DNA of 64,000 bases from JACVRW01 sp963808775 (lineage in GTDB: Bacteria > Actinomycetota > Thermoleophilia > Solirubrobacterales > Thermoleophilaceae), in the NCBI GenBank assembly GCA_963808775.1, contig CAWEGR010000004.1:1-64000 (forward strand), written 5' to 3'. Each line of letters opens with the position of its first letter. Position 1 is the first letter of the stretch. The position numbers and the translations under genes were made by a program. The notes beneath the pieces were generated by a model. The model had not been told where the DNA came from. It ran no database searches and was given only the letters and a program-made list of their open reading frames with translations. Below, piece by piece: positions 16,752-27,441 of this stretch.

Positions 16752-18272
16752 GCCCGCCGCGCACGCTCGGCGTCGTCGGAGCGGGAACGATGGGCGCCGG
16801 GATCGCGCAGCTCGGCGCGGCCGCCGGCATGCGCACGCTGCTGCACGACCCGGCCGCGGACGCGCTCGCGAGCGGCGAGGCCGCCGCGCGCCGCGGACTC
16901 GCGAAGTGGGCCGAGAAGGGGCGCGCGCACGAGGACGCGGGCGCGCTGCTCGAGCCGGTGGCGAGCCTCGAGGCGCTCGCGCCCTGCGAGCTCGTGATCG
17001 AGGCGGCGCCCGAGCGGGCGGATCTGAAGCGCGACCTGTTCGCGCAGCTGTCCGAGCTCTGCGGCGGCGACACCGTGCTCGCCACGAACACCTCCTCGAT
17101 CCCGGTGACGTCGCTGGCCGGCGCCGCGGCGCGGCCGGAGAACGTGGTGGGAATGCACTTCTTCAACCCACCCCCGCTGATGGCGCTGCTCGAGCTGATC
17201 CGCGCCGAGCAGACCGGCGAGCGCGCCTTCGAGCTCGCCCGCGCGGCCGGCGAGGCGATGGGCAAGCAGGTGATCGTGGCGGCCGACGGCCCCGGCTTCC
17301 TCGTCAACCGCTGCGGGCGCCCCTTCAGCGGCGAGGGCCTGCGCCTGTTGCAGGAGCGGATCGCCACGCACGAGGGGATCGACCGCATCTGCCGGCTGGG
17401 CGGCGGCTTCCGGATGGGCCCGTTCGAGCTGATGGACCTCGTCGGCGTGGACGTTGGCTTCGCGGTCGCGCGCTCCTTCGACGAGCTGTCCTTCGGGGAG
17501 CCGCGCTGGCGTCCGAACCCGATCCAGGCGCGCATGGTGGCGGCGGGGCGGCTCGGCCGCAAGACGGGCCACGGCTATTACGAGTACGCGGCCGACGGCT
17601 CCTACCGCGAGCCCGACCCGGAGCCGCGCCCGCGCGGCACGGGCGGAGTCCGTCGTCGCGATCCTCGGGGAGGGGCCGCTTGCGGACGGGCTGCGCGAGC
17701 TCGCCCGCGAGACGGGGCACGAGCTGCGCGAGGGCGCCCCCGCCGAGCTCGTTGTCGACGCCGGGATCGACCCGCACCCCTCGCCGCCGGGCGGCGCGCC
17801 GCTGCTCGCCCTGTGCGCGGGCAGCAGCCTCGCGGCGCGCGGCGAGCCCGGAGCCGTCGGCTTTCACCTGCTGCCGCCGCTCGGCGACGCGCGCCTGGTC
17901 GAGCTGACCCGCCTGCCCACCACACCGTCGTTCGCCGCGGAGGCGGCCGAGGTCTTCTTCGGCGCGCTCGGCTTCGAGCACGAGTGGGTCGGCGACGCCC
18001 CCGGGCTCGTGCTCGGCCGGATCGCGGCGCAGCTCGTGAACGAGGCGGCGTTCGCGATCGGCGAGGGGGTCGGGACGCCGGAGGACGTCGACAAGGGCCT
18101 CGTGCTCGGGCTCTCGCATCCGCGCGGGCCCATCGCCTGGAGCGAGGCGGCCGGGCTGGCTCACGTGCTGGCGATCCTCGACGGCCTATGGGAGGAGCGG
18201 CACGAGGAGCGCTACCGCGCGGCGCCGCTGCTCCGCCGCCAGGCCGCGCTCGGGCGTAGCCTTCGGGGCTAG
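16748..18272 (+). CDS. 3-hydroxyacyl-CoA dehydrogenase, two-module PaaH-like (one frameshift)
   Basis: About 507 residues after repair; oxidises 3-hydroxyacyl-CoA with NAD+. The first module has the Rossmann motif LGVVGAGTMGAGIAQLGAAA, VIEAAPERADLKRDLF, TNTSSIPVTSLA with the catalytic Ser region, and MHFFNPPPLMALLELIRA. The 3HCDH C-domain ends KTGHGYYEY. A second, degenerate copy follows: FHLLPPLGDARLVELTRLPT parallels the first, with a second C-domain (EAAFAIGEGVGTPEDVDKGL). The frame breaks at an extra G at 17641-17643. The large two-C-domain layout matches phenylacetate-pathway PaaH enzymes, but no paa genes are nearby, so general beta-oxidation is as likely. Confidence 0.88.
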
Positions 18273-18826
18273 TGCGTCTCGACGACCACATGCCGAGCTG
18301 GGACGAGCGCGAGCGACACGCCGCCCTCGTCGACGCCCCGCCCGAGCAGACGCTCGCCGCCGCGCGCTCGCTTCCGTTCGGCGAGCTGCGCCTCGCCACG
18401 GCGCTGATGGCCATCCGCAGCCTGCCGGGCCTCGTCGGCGGCCGCGTCCCTAAGCCCGGGCCGCCGAGCACGTCTGTGATGGAGAGCTTCGAGCGGCTCG
18501 GCTTCGCCGTCCTCGAGGAGACGCCGCGCGAGCTCGTGGTCGGAGGCATCGGACGCTTCTGGCGGGTGAGCGGAAACATCAGGCGGATCGACGCGGGCGA
18601 GTTCGCGGGATTCGCCGAGCCCGGCTACGCGAAGGCGGTCTTCAACGTCGAGGCGGTCCCGCACGGCGACGGGTGCGTGCTCGTGACCGAGACGCGCGTG
18701 GCCGGCACCGACGCCGCCGCCACGCGCAGCTTTCGGCGCTACTGGCGCCTCGTCTACCCGGGCAGCGCGGCGATCCGGCTCGCCTGGCTGCGGGCTATCC
18801 GCCAGCGGGCGGAGGCGGGCGCCTAG
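18272..18826 (+). CDS. hypothetical protein, possibly SRPBCC-like, 184 aa
   Basis: No family recognised with confidence. Begins with a GTG sharing its first base with the upstream TAG. Residues 25-60 are helical (ALMAIRSLPGLVGGRVPKPG). Then come beta-strand-like stretches (LVVGGIGRFWRV, then AVFNVEAVPHGDGCVLVTET) and a C-terminal helix (FRRYWRLVYPGSAAIRLAWL). This strand-rich core with a final helix fits a START/SRPBCC-type ligand-binding fold. Last gene of the beta-oxidation operon, so a lipid or CoA-related ligand is plausible. Confidence 0.7.
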   Translation: MRLDDHMPSWDERERHAALVDAPPEQTLAAARSLPFGELRLATALMAIRSLPGLVGGRVPKPGPPSTSVMESFERLGFAVLEETPRELVVGGIGRFWRVSGNIRRIDAGEFAGFAEPGYAKAVFNVEAVPHGDGCVLVTETRVAGTDAAATRSFRRYWRLVYPGSAAIRLAWLRAIRQRAEAGA

Positions 18827-20004
18827 CGCGGCAGCCCGTCGAGCGCCTCGAGCAGGCGGTCGACCTCATCCTCGGTCGTGTAGTGCAGGAAGCCGGCGCG
18901 CACCGCGCCCTCGTCGCCGAGCCCGAGCGCGCGCATCGGCTCGAGGGCGTAGTAGTTGCCGTCCCACACGTAGATGCCGCGCTCGCCCAGCAGCTCGGCC
19001 ACGCGCCGCGGGGAGAGCCCGTCGACGTTGAAGCAGAAGGTCGGCGTGCGGCCCTCGACCGCGTTGAGGCCGTACAGCTTCACGCCGTCGGGCATGCCGG
19101 CGAGGAAGCGCTTCGCGAGATCCGTCTCGTGGGCGAGGATGAGCTCGAACGCGCGGTCGAGCGAGCCGTCGCCGAGCGAGCGCAGGTACTCGATCGCAGC
19201 GAGCGCGCCCGCGATCGCCTCATGCGATTGGGTCCCCGTCTCGAAGCGGTGGCCCGGAGGATCCTGCTCGGCGGGCCGCACGCGGTCGGCGGGCAGAGAC
19301 GCCGCGAGCTCGGGGCGGATCGCGGCGATGCCGAGATGCGGCCCGAAGAACTTGTAGGGCGAGCAGAGCAGCACGTCGAGCCCGAGCTCGCGCGCGCGCA
19401 GCCGCCGGTGCGGCGCCATGTGGACGGCGTCGGCCCACGCGAGCGCGCCCGCCCGGCGGGCCGCGGCGGCGATGCGCTCGGCGTCCGGGATCGAGCCGAC
19501 GGCGTTCGAGGCGAGCGTGAAAGCGACCACCCTCGTGCGCTCGCCGATCAGCTCCTCGAGCGCGTCCACGTCGAGCGTGACGTCATCGGGCCGGACCGGG
19601 GCGGTGCGCACAACGAGGCCGTGGTCCTCGGCCACGAGCAGCCACGGCGAGACGTTCGCGTCGTGGTCGAGCGCCGTCACCACGATCTCGTCGCCAGGCT
19701 CGAGGGTGCGCGCCACGGAGTGCGCGAGGTTGAAGTTCAGCGTCGTCATGTTGGCGCCGAACGCGATGCCCTCCGGCTCGCCGCCCGTGAGGTCGGCCGC
19801 CGCCTCGCGCGCCTGTTCCATGAGCGCATCCGAGCGGCTCGAGGTCGGGAAGGCCCCGCCGAGGTTGGCATTCGAGCCGAGCAGGTAGTCGCTCATGGCG
19901 TCGACGACCTCGGCGGGGACCTGGGAGCCACCCGGACCGTCCATGTAGACGTCACCCGACGCGAGTGCCGGGAAGCGGGATCGGACGGCCGAGACGTCGA
20001 GCAC
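18823..20004 (-). CDS. cysteine desulfurase-like aminotransferase class V
   Basis: PLP enzyme of 393 residues. Landmarks are YMDGPGGSQVPAEVVDAMSD near the start, TALDHDANVSPWLLVAED, WADAVHMAPHRRLRARELGL, and the PLP lysine in LLCSPYKFFGPHLGIAAIRP. ETGTQSHEAIAGALAAIEYL near residue 265 is typical of the SufS/CsdA-like subgroup that includes isopenicillin-epimerase-like proteins. No Suf or Isc genes are adjacent, and the usual catalytic Cys loop is not evident, so desulfurase activity is uncertain. Overlaps the 3' end of the MFS gene. Confidence 0.85.
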   Translation of the reverse strand: MLDVSAVRSRFPALASGDVYMDGPGGSQVPAEVVDAMSDYLLGSNANLGGAFPTSSRSDALMEQAREAAADLTGGEPEGIAFGANMTTLNFNLAHSVARTLEPGDEIVVTALDHDANVSPWLLVAEDHGLVVRTAPVRPDDVTLDVDALEELIGERTRVVAFTLASNAVGSIPDAERIAAAARRAGALAWADAVHMAPHRRLRARELGLDVLLCSPYKFFGPHLGIAAIRPELAASLPADRVRPAEQDPPGHRFETGTQSHEAIAGALAAIEYLRSLGDGSLDRAFELILAHETDLAKRFLAGMPDGVKLYGLNAVEGRTPTFCFNVDGLSPRRVAELLGERGIYVWDGNYYALEPMRALGLGDEGAVRAGFLHYTTEDEVDRLLEALDGLPR

Positions 20005-21397
20005 GGCGCGCGAGCCTACCGGGCCTGCTCGCGGCCCTGCCCTTGCCCGGCACGAGCAGCGCGAGCAGCGCCGACACCCCGAGCACCGCGGAGCCGACCC
20101 AGATCGCCGGGACGAGGCCGTCGACGAACTCCTGCGGCGTCGCCATTCCGCCCGCGTTCGTGAACACCGTGGCGAGCACGGCCACGCCGAGCACGCCGCC
20201 CACCTCGCGGATGGTGTTCGTGGCCCCGGAGGCCTGGCCCGCCTCCTCCGGCCGCACGGCGCTCAGCACCGCGTTGGCCGCGGGCGCGAACACGAGCGCC
20301 ATGCCCGTGCCGCCCATGACGAAGCCCGGCACGAGCAGCCCGTAGGCCACGTCCGGGGTGCTCACGATCGCGAGCCATGCCAGCGCGAGCGACTCGAGTG
20401 CGAGCCCGGTGACCATCAGCGGCCGGCTGCCGAGCCGGTCGGACAGGATCCCGGCCACGGGCGCCACGAAGATCGGCATCGCAGTCCAGGGAAGCGTCCG
20501 GATCCCCGCCTCGAGCGGCGACAGCCCCTGCGCCGCCTGGAAGAACTGTGCGAGCAGGAAGATCGAGCCGAACGCGCCGAAGAACATCCCGAGGGACACC
20601 GCGTTCGTGGCGGCGAACGACCGGTTGCGGAAGAAGCGCATCGGCAGCATCGGCTCCGGCGCGCGCAGCTCCCAGGCCACGAACGCCGCGAGCAGCAGCA
20701 GACCGGCGCCGGCCGAGCCGAGCACGGTGGCGCTCGTCCAGCCGAGCTCGCCCGAGCGGACGATCCCGAACACGAGGCCGAGCAGACCTGCGCTCGCGAG
20801 GGCGACGCCCGGGAGGTCGAGGGCGCGGCTCGGCCCGCGGCTCGTGGCGAGCACCCTGAGCGCGACCGGCGCGAGCGCCAGCCCGATCGGGACGTTCAGC
20901 CAGAAGATCCACTGCCACGAGAAGCCCTCGACCACCGCGCCGCCGACGACCGGGCCGAGCGCGACGCCGAGGCCGGACACTCCCGACCAGATGCCGAGGG
21001 CGAGCCCGCGCTTGTCCTCGGCGAAGGCGTCGCTCAGCAGGGTCAGCGACAGCGGCGTGATCACGGCCGCCCCGAGGCCCTGCAGGGCGCGCGCGGCGAT
21101 CAGCGCCTCGGTGGTGGGCGCCAGCGCGGCCAGCGCAGAGGAGACGGTGAAGATGCCGATGCCCACGACGAACACGGGCCGGCGTCCGAGGCGGTCGCCG
21201 AGCGCCGCCGCCGTCAACAGGAAGACCGCGTAGCTGAGCGTGTAGGCGTTCACGGTCCACTCGAGCTCCTCGAGCGATGCACCGAGGTCCTCGCGGATGC
21301 TCACGAGGGCGTTCGTCACGACGAGGTTGTCGAGCGTGACCATGAACAGCGCGACCGAGACGATCGCGAGTGTCGAGATGCTGTGGCGGGGGTTCAT
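19952..21397 (-). CDS. MFS drug exporter, DHA2 (14-TM) family
   Basis: 481-residue proton-driven exporter. The N-terminal LFMVTLDNLVVTNALVSIRE and WTVNAYTLSYAVFLLTAAAL are DHA2 hallmarks. Motif A is LGDRLGRRPVFVVGIG and motif C is SGVSGLGVALGPVVGGAVVE. About 14 hydrophobic segments. GAGGAG lies 6 bases ahead of the ATG. The tail after LLALLVPGKG runs 53 bases into the next gene and is arginine-rich; a one-base change would end it at about 20016, so the true C-terminus may be shorter. Preceded by its TetR regulator, with an operator directly upstream. Confidence 0.9.
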   Translation of the reverse strand: MNPRHSISTLAIVSVALFMVTLDNLVVTNALVSIREDLGASLEELEWTVNAYTLSYAVFLLTAAALGDRLGRRPVFVVGIGIFTVSSALAALAPTTEALIAARALQGLGAAVITPLSLTLLSDAFAEDKRGLALGIWSGVSGLGVALGPVVGGAVVEGFSWQWIFWLNVPIGLALAPVALRVLATSRGPSRALDLPGVALASAGLLGLVFGIVRSGELGWTSATVLGSAGAGLLLLAAFVAWELRAPEPMLPMRFFRNRSFAATNAVSLGMFFGAFGSIFLLAQFFQAAQGLSPLEAGIRTLPWTAMPIFVAPVAGILSDRLGSRPLMVTGLALESLALAWLAIVSTPDVAYGLLVPGFVMGGTGMALVFAPAANAVLSAVRPEEAGQASGATNTIREVGGVLGVAVLATVFTNAGGMATPQEFVDGLVPAIWVGSAVLGVSALLALLVPGKGRAASRPGRLARRARRLGRPIPLPGTRVG

Positions 21398-21413
21398 GTG
21401 CGTCTCCTCGTGA

Positions 21414-21429
21414 TTGATTGATCTATCAG
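21414..21429. promoter_or_regulatory. putative TetR operator upstream of MFS gene
   Basis: TTGATTGATCTATCAG. The first 15 bases are identical to the site at 21981-21995, and both are near-palindromes of the form TTGATnGATCnATCAA. The site lies 16 bases upstream of the MFS start codon, over the expected promoter/leader. AT-rich in a GC-rich genome, as expected of a regulator site. Confidence 0.75.
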
Positions 21430-21450
21430 TACGTGATGAAAAAAAGGGGG

Positions 21451-21963
21451 TCAGTCAGCGTGGTAGTAGCTCGCGGGCAGATCGAGGGCCGCCGCCACGT
21501 TCAGCAGCATCCCGTGCGCCATGAAGTCGAGCACCCGCTCGGGCGCCGCGCCGCTCAGGGAGCGCACGTGCTCGATCACGCCGACGAAGTGCTCGCGCAC
21601 GGGCACGCGCAGGTCGGGGTCGGCGCCGGCCGCGTGGGCCTGCATCTGGACCAGGATCTCGTCGCGGTTCTCGAGCAGCTCCATGTACGCCTGCCCCATC
21701 GCCTTCAGCTTCGCCTCCGGCCCGTCCTCGCCGCGGGCGGCCTCCGAGAACGCGCGCATGATGCGGTCGGTCACGTGCCGGCTCGTGGCGATGAAGAGCT
21801 CGCGCTTGTTCGGGAACAGCGCGTAGATGTAGGGCTGGGAGATGCCGGCGCGCTTGGCGATCGCGCTCGTGCTCGCCGCGTGGTAGCCGCTCGCGGCGAA
21901 CTCCTTCACGGCGGCGGCGATCACCTGCTCGCGGCGGTCGTCGGATGTGGCTCGAGGGGTCAT
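21451..21963 (-). CDS. TetR-family transcriptional repressor
   Basis: 170 residues from ATG 21963. The N-terminal DNA-binding domain contains REQVIAAAVKEFAASGYHAA, then TSAIAKRAGISQPYIYALFP, a textbook TetR helix-turn-helix. The C-terminal ligand-binding domain (residues 65-170) is helical and variable. It lies directly upstream of the DHA2 exporter. Two copies of the same near-palindrome flank it, one before each gene, so it most likely represses both itself and the exporter until an efflux substrate binds. Confidence 0.92.
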   Translation of the reverse strand: MTPRATSDDRREQVIAAAVKEFAASGYHAASTSAIAKRAGISQPYIYALFPNKRELFIATSRHVTDRIMRAFSEAARGEDGPEAKLKAMGQAYMELLENRDEILVQMQAHAAGADPDLRVPVREHFVGVIEHVRSLSGAAPERVLDFMAHGMLLNVAAALDLPASYYHAD

Positions 21964-21980
21964 TGCGCAGTGCCACTTTA

Positions 21981-21996
21981 TTGATTGATCTATCAA
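21981..21996. promoter_or_regulatory. putative TetR autoregulatory operator
   Basis: TTGATTGATCTATCAA, a 16 base near-perfect palindrome (mismatch only at positions 6 and 11), placed 17 bases upstream of the TetR start codon. Its first 15 bases recur before the MFS gene. Confidence 0.78.
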
Positions 21997-22052
21997 TTGT
22001 CAAGGGTCACTCGGCGACGGAAGGCCAGCAATCCCTCCCCGCAGCGGGGTGT

Positions 22053-22091
22053 TCGGCGAGTTGGGGTCGCATAGCGACACTTACTCGCCGA
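22053..22091 (-). terminator. compound hairpin downstream of aconitase
   Basis: Outer stem TCGGCGAGT/ACTCGCCGA (9 bp) encloses an inner stem GTCGC/GCGAC. It begins 68 bases beyond the aconitase stop, and a small palindrome CCCCGCAGCGGGG follows at 22037-22049. There is no U-tract, so it may be a weak terminator, an RNA-stabilising hairpin, or a leader element of the TetR gene. Confidence 0.4.
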
Positions 22092-22158
22092 GCCCTGCCC
22101 CTTCTTCGCCGCCGTTCGCCCCGCCCCGCCACACCCGGCGGGGAACGGCACCCCCGCC

Positions 22159-24885
<2,727 letters not shown>

Positions 24886-24907
24886 AGCTGAAATCTACCC
24901 GGCGAAT

Positions 24908-24925
24908 ATGGGGTCTCGACCCCAT
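24908..24925. promoter_or_regulatory. perfect inverted repeat between aconitase and zinc-ribbon gene
   Basis: ATGGGGTCTCGACCCCAT: two 8 base arms around a 2 base centre. It lies 22 bases upstream of the aconitase start and 35 bases upstream of the divergent small gene. Size, symmetry and position fit the operator of a dimeric repressor controlling one or both genes. The regulator is not identifiable here. Confidence 0.55.
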
Positions 24926-24960
24926 GGAAGCGACGTGCGGGATCTGGTGCAATTCCGCAC

Positions 24961-25143
24961 ATGGCTCAGTACGAGTGCCCCAACTGCCACGATGTCGTCG
25001 CCTTCGACGGCTTCGCTCGGGTCACCTGGTGCAACGCCTGCGGCAGCCCGGTCACGATGCTCGACATGCTGCCGGTGGTGAGCACCGCACGCACGGAACC
25101 CGAGACCCACGCGGAGGTCGAGGACACCGGCGCCGTGGCATAG
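24961..25143 (+). CDS. small zinc-ribbon protein, 60 aa
   Basis: Two C-x2-C pairs, CPNCHDVV near residue 6 and CNACGSPV near residue 24, form a rubredoxin-like zinc ribbon in the first 32 residues. The remaining tail is acidic and probably flexible. No recognisable ribosome binding site, so it may be a leaderless or weakly translated gene. Divergent from aconitase. Function unknown; such ribbons often bind nucleic acid or protein partners. Confidence 0.72.
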   Translation: MAQYECPNCHDVVAFDGFARVTWCNACGSPVTMLDMLPVVSTARTEPETHAEVEDTGAVA

Positions 25144-25336
25144 GAACGACTGCGAGGGAATCACCGGGGTCGGGAGCGCCGGGGAGCGTGGCCCGAGCGG
25201 TGTGCCCCTCGTCAGCCGAGAACGCGGGAGTCGCGGGGCCGGGCTGTCCGGGCGCATTCCCGAGTGTGAGACAGCGGGCGCGGCGCGCATCGAAGGAGAG
25301 CGCGCGGCGCCCGCTGTCGTTGCGGCTTCGCATTGC

Positions 25337-26185
25337 TCACGCGTCCCGCGGGGCCAGGCGGGACTCGCGCGAGGCTCCCGCGCTCGCAGCCACCACGAGC
25401 GCGATCGCCACGATCTCCCGGGCGGACAGCTCCTCGCCCAGCAGGATGAAGCCGGCGAGGGCCGCGACCCCCGGCTCGAGCGACATCAGGACGCCGAACA
25501 GCCCGGTCGGCATGCGCCGCAGCGCCTCCATCTCGAGCGTGTACGGGATCGCGGACGAGAGGATCGCGATCCCGAAGCCCACCGCGAGCACCGACGGCAG
25601 CAGGAGATCCGAGCCGCCCTCGGCCGCGCCGAAGGGCACGAGCGCCGCCGTGGCGACCACCATCGCGAGCGCCAGCCCGTCGGCGCCCTCGAAGCGCTGC
25701 CCCACGCGGGCCGTCAGCAGGATGTAGGCGGCCCAGAACGCGCCGGCGAGCAGCGCGAGCAGGATCCCCGTCGTGTCGAGGCCGCCCGCCCCGAAGTCCG
25801 AGAGCAGCAGGATCCCCGCCGCGGCCAGACCCACCCAGAGCAGGTCGACCGCCCGGCGCGAGCCCGCCACCGCCACGCCGAGCGGGCCCACGAACTCGAA
25901 CGTCACCGCGGCGCCGAGCGGGATTCGGTCGAGCGACGAGTAGAACGCGAGGTTCATGAAGCCGAGCACGAGCCCGAAGACGAGCAGCAGCTGCCAGTCG
26001 CGGCGCGTGTGCCCGCGCACGGATGGCCGCCAGATCGCCATCAGCACGAGCGCGGCGAACATCACCCGCAGGAAGACGGAGCCACCCACCCCGACCTCGT
26101 CGAAGAGGCCCTTGGCGAGCGCCGCCCCGAACTGCACGGAGGCGATCGAGACGAGGACGAGGACGGTCGCGGGAATCCGCTGCAC
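25337..26185 (-). CDS. EamA-family (DMT) transporter
   Basis: 282 residues from a GTG at 26185, giving ten hydrophobic helices in two five-helix EamA repeats. The first repeat contains FGAALAKGLFDEVGVGGSVF and LAFYSSLDRIPLGAAVTFEF; the second ends MSLEPGVAALAGFILLGEEL. Related RhtA-type proteins export threonine and homoserine. A longer upstream frame would overlap the divergent gene at 26195 and was rejected. The 193 bases between 25144 and 25336 show no gene. Confidence 0.9.
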   Translation of the reverse strand: MQRIPATVLVLVSIASVQFGAALAKGLFDEVGVGGSVFLRVMFAALVLMAIWRPSVRGHTRRDWQLLLVFGLVLGFMNLAFYSSLDRIPLGAAVTFEFVGPLGVAVAGSRRAVDLLWVGLAAAGILLLSDFGAGGLDTTGILLALLAGAFWAAYILLTARVGQRFEGADGLALAMVVATAALVPFGAAEGGSDLLLPSVLAVGFGIAILSSAIPYTLEMEALRRMPTGLFGVLMSLEPGVAALAGFILLGEELSAREIVAIALVVAASAGASRESRLAPRDA

Positions 26186-26194
26186 CCCGGGATA

Positions 26195-27421
26195 ATGCCC
26201 AGCGTGCTGACCAAGGCTGCTCCCGTCCGCGCGCGCGAGCGCACCTACGAGGAGCTCGAGGAGATCTGCTCGGGGATCGAGGCGCCATTTGCGCTCGTGG
26301 ACCTCGACGCCCTCTGGGCGAACTCCGCCGAGATGCTCGGCCGCGCCGCCGGGACGCCGATCCGGGTCGCGTCCAAGTCGGTCCGCTGCCGGCCGCTGCT
26401 CGAGCGCATCCTCGCGCGCGAGGGCTTCCGCGGCCTGATGACGTTCACGCTCCCCGAGACGCTCTGGCTGCACGAGCGCGGATTCGACGACCTGCTGCTC
26501 GCCTATCCGAGCGCGGACCGGCGGGCGATCGGCGAGCTCGCGCGGCTCGACGCCGAGCGGCCGCCGATCGTGCAGGTCGACTCCGTCGAGGGCCTCGACC
26601 TGATCGAGTCGGCCGCAGGTGCCGGAGGGCGCCCTGTCAGGGTCTGCATCGACGTCGACATGAGCTGGTGGCCGCTCGGCGGGCGGCTCAAGATCGGCGT
26701 GCGCCGCTCACCGGTAAGGACCCCGGAGCAGGCGCGGGCGCTCGCCGAGGAGATCGCGCGCCGGCCGCGCCTCGAGCTCGCCGCGCTGATGGGCTACGAG
26801 GCGCACATCGCCGGTCTGGGCGACGAGCCGCTCGGAGCGCGGCTGCAGCGCCCCGCGATCCGGCTGATGAAGCGGCTCAGCGTGCGCGAGATCGCGGAGC
26901 GGCGCGCCGCCGTGGTGGCGGCGGTCCGCGAGGTGGCGGACGTCCCGATCGTCAACGGCGGCGGCACCGGCAGCATCGAGACGACCCGGGCCGAGAACGT
27001 GATCACCGAGGTCACGGCCGGCTCCGGCTTCTATGCGCCGACGCTGTTCGACCGCTATTCGTCCTTCGACCTGACCCCGGCGGCGATGTTCGCCCAGCCG
27101 GTCGTGCGCCGCCCGAGCCCTGGGGTGGCGACGCTCCTGGGCGGCGGCTTGCACGCGTCGGGCGCCGCCGGCAAGGACCGCCTTCCCGCTCCCCATCTGC
27201 CGCGTGGCCTGCGCCTCGATGCGCTCGAGGGTGCGGGTGAGGTGCAGACCCCGGTGATCGGGGCAGCCGCCGCTAGCCTCCGGATCGGCTCATGCGTCTA
27301 CCTTCGCCATGCCAAGGCAGGCGAGCTGTGCGAGCGGTTCGGCAGCCTCCACGTGCTCGACGGGGACGCGATCGTGGACGAGCTTCCGACGTACCGCGGA
27401 GAGGGCAGGACCTTCCTCTAG
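26195..27421 (+). CDS. D-threonine aldolase / D-serine dehydratase-like PLP enzyme
   Basis: 408 residues of the alanine-racemase-like TIM-barrel family. The PLP lysine is in IRVASKSVRCRPLLERILAR (about residue 54). The phosphate-binding region is PIVNGGGTGSIETTRAENVI, and VCIDVDMSWWPLGGRLKIGV and LMGYEAHIAGLG are further family blocks. Members cleave D-threonine or deaminate D-serine; which applies is not determined. Actinobacterial homologues are often encoded near a D-arabinono-lactone oxidase, as here (31473). ATG start 9 bases from the divergent transporter. Confidence 0.85.
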   Translation: MPSVLTKAAPVRARERTYEELEEICSGIEAPFALVDLDALWANSAEMLGRAAGTPIRVASKSVRCRPLLERILAREGFRGLMTFTLPETLWLHERGFDDLLLAYPSADRRAIGELARLDAERPPIVQVDSVEGLDLIESAAGAGGRPVRVCIDVDMSWWPLGGRLKIGVRRSPVRTPEQARALAEEIARRPRLELAALMGYEAHIAGLGDEPLGARLQRPAIRLMKRLSVREIAERRAAVVAAVREVADVPIVNGGGTGSIETTRAENVITEVTAGSGFYAPTLFDRYSSFDLTPAAMFAQPVVRRPSPGVATLLGGGLHASGAAGKDRLPAPHLPRGLRLDALEGAGEVQTPVIGAAAASLRIGSCVYLRHAKAGELCERFGSLHVLDGDAIVDELPTYRGEGRTFL

Positions 27422-27441
27422 CTGCGCAACCCGGGGCCCCG

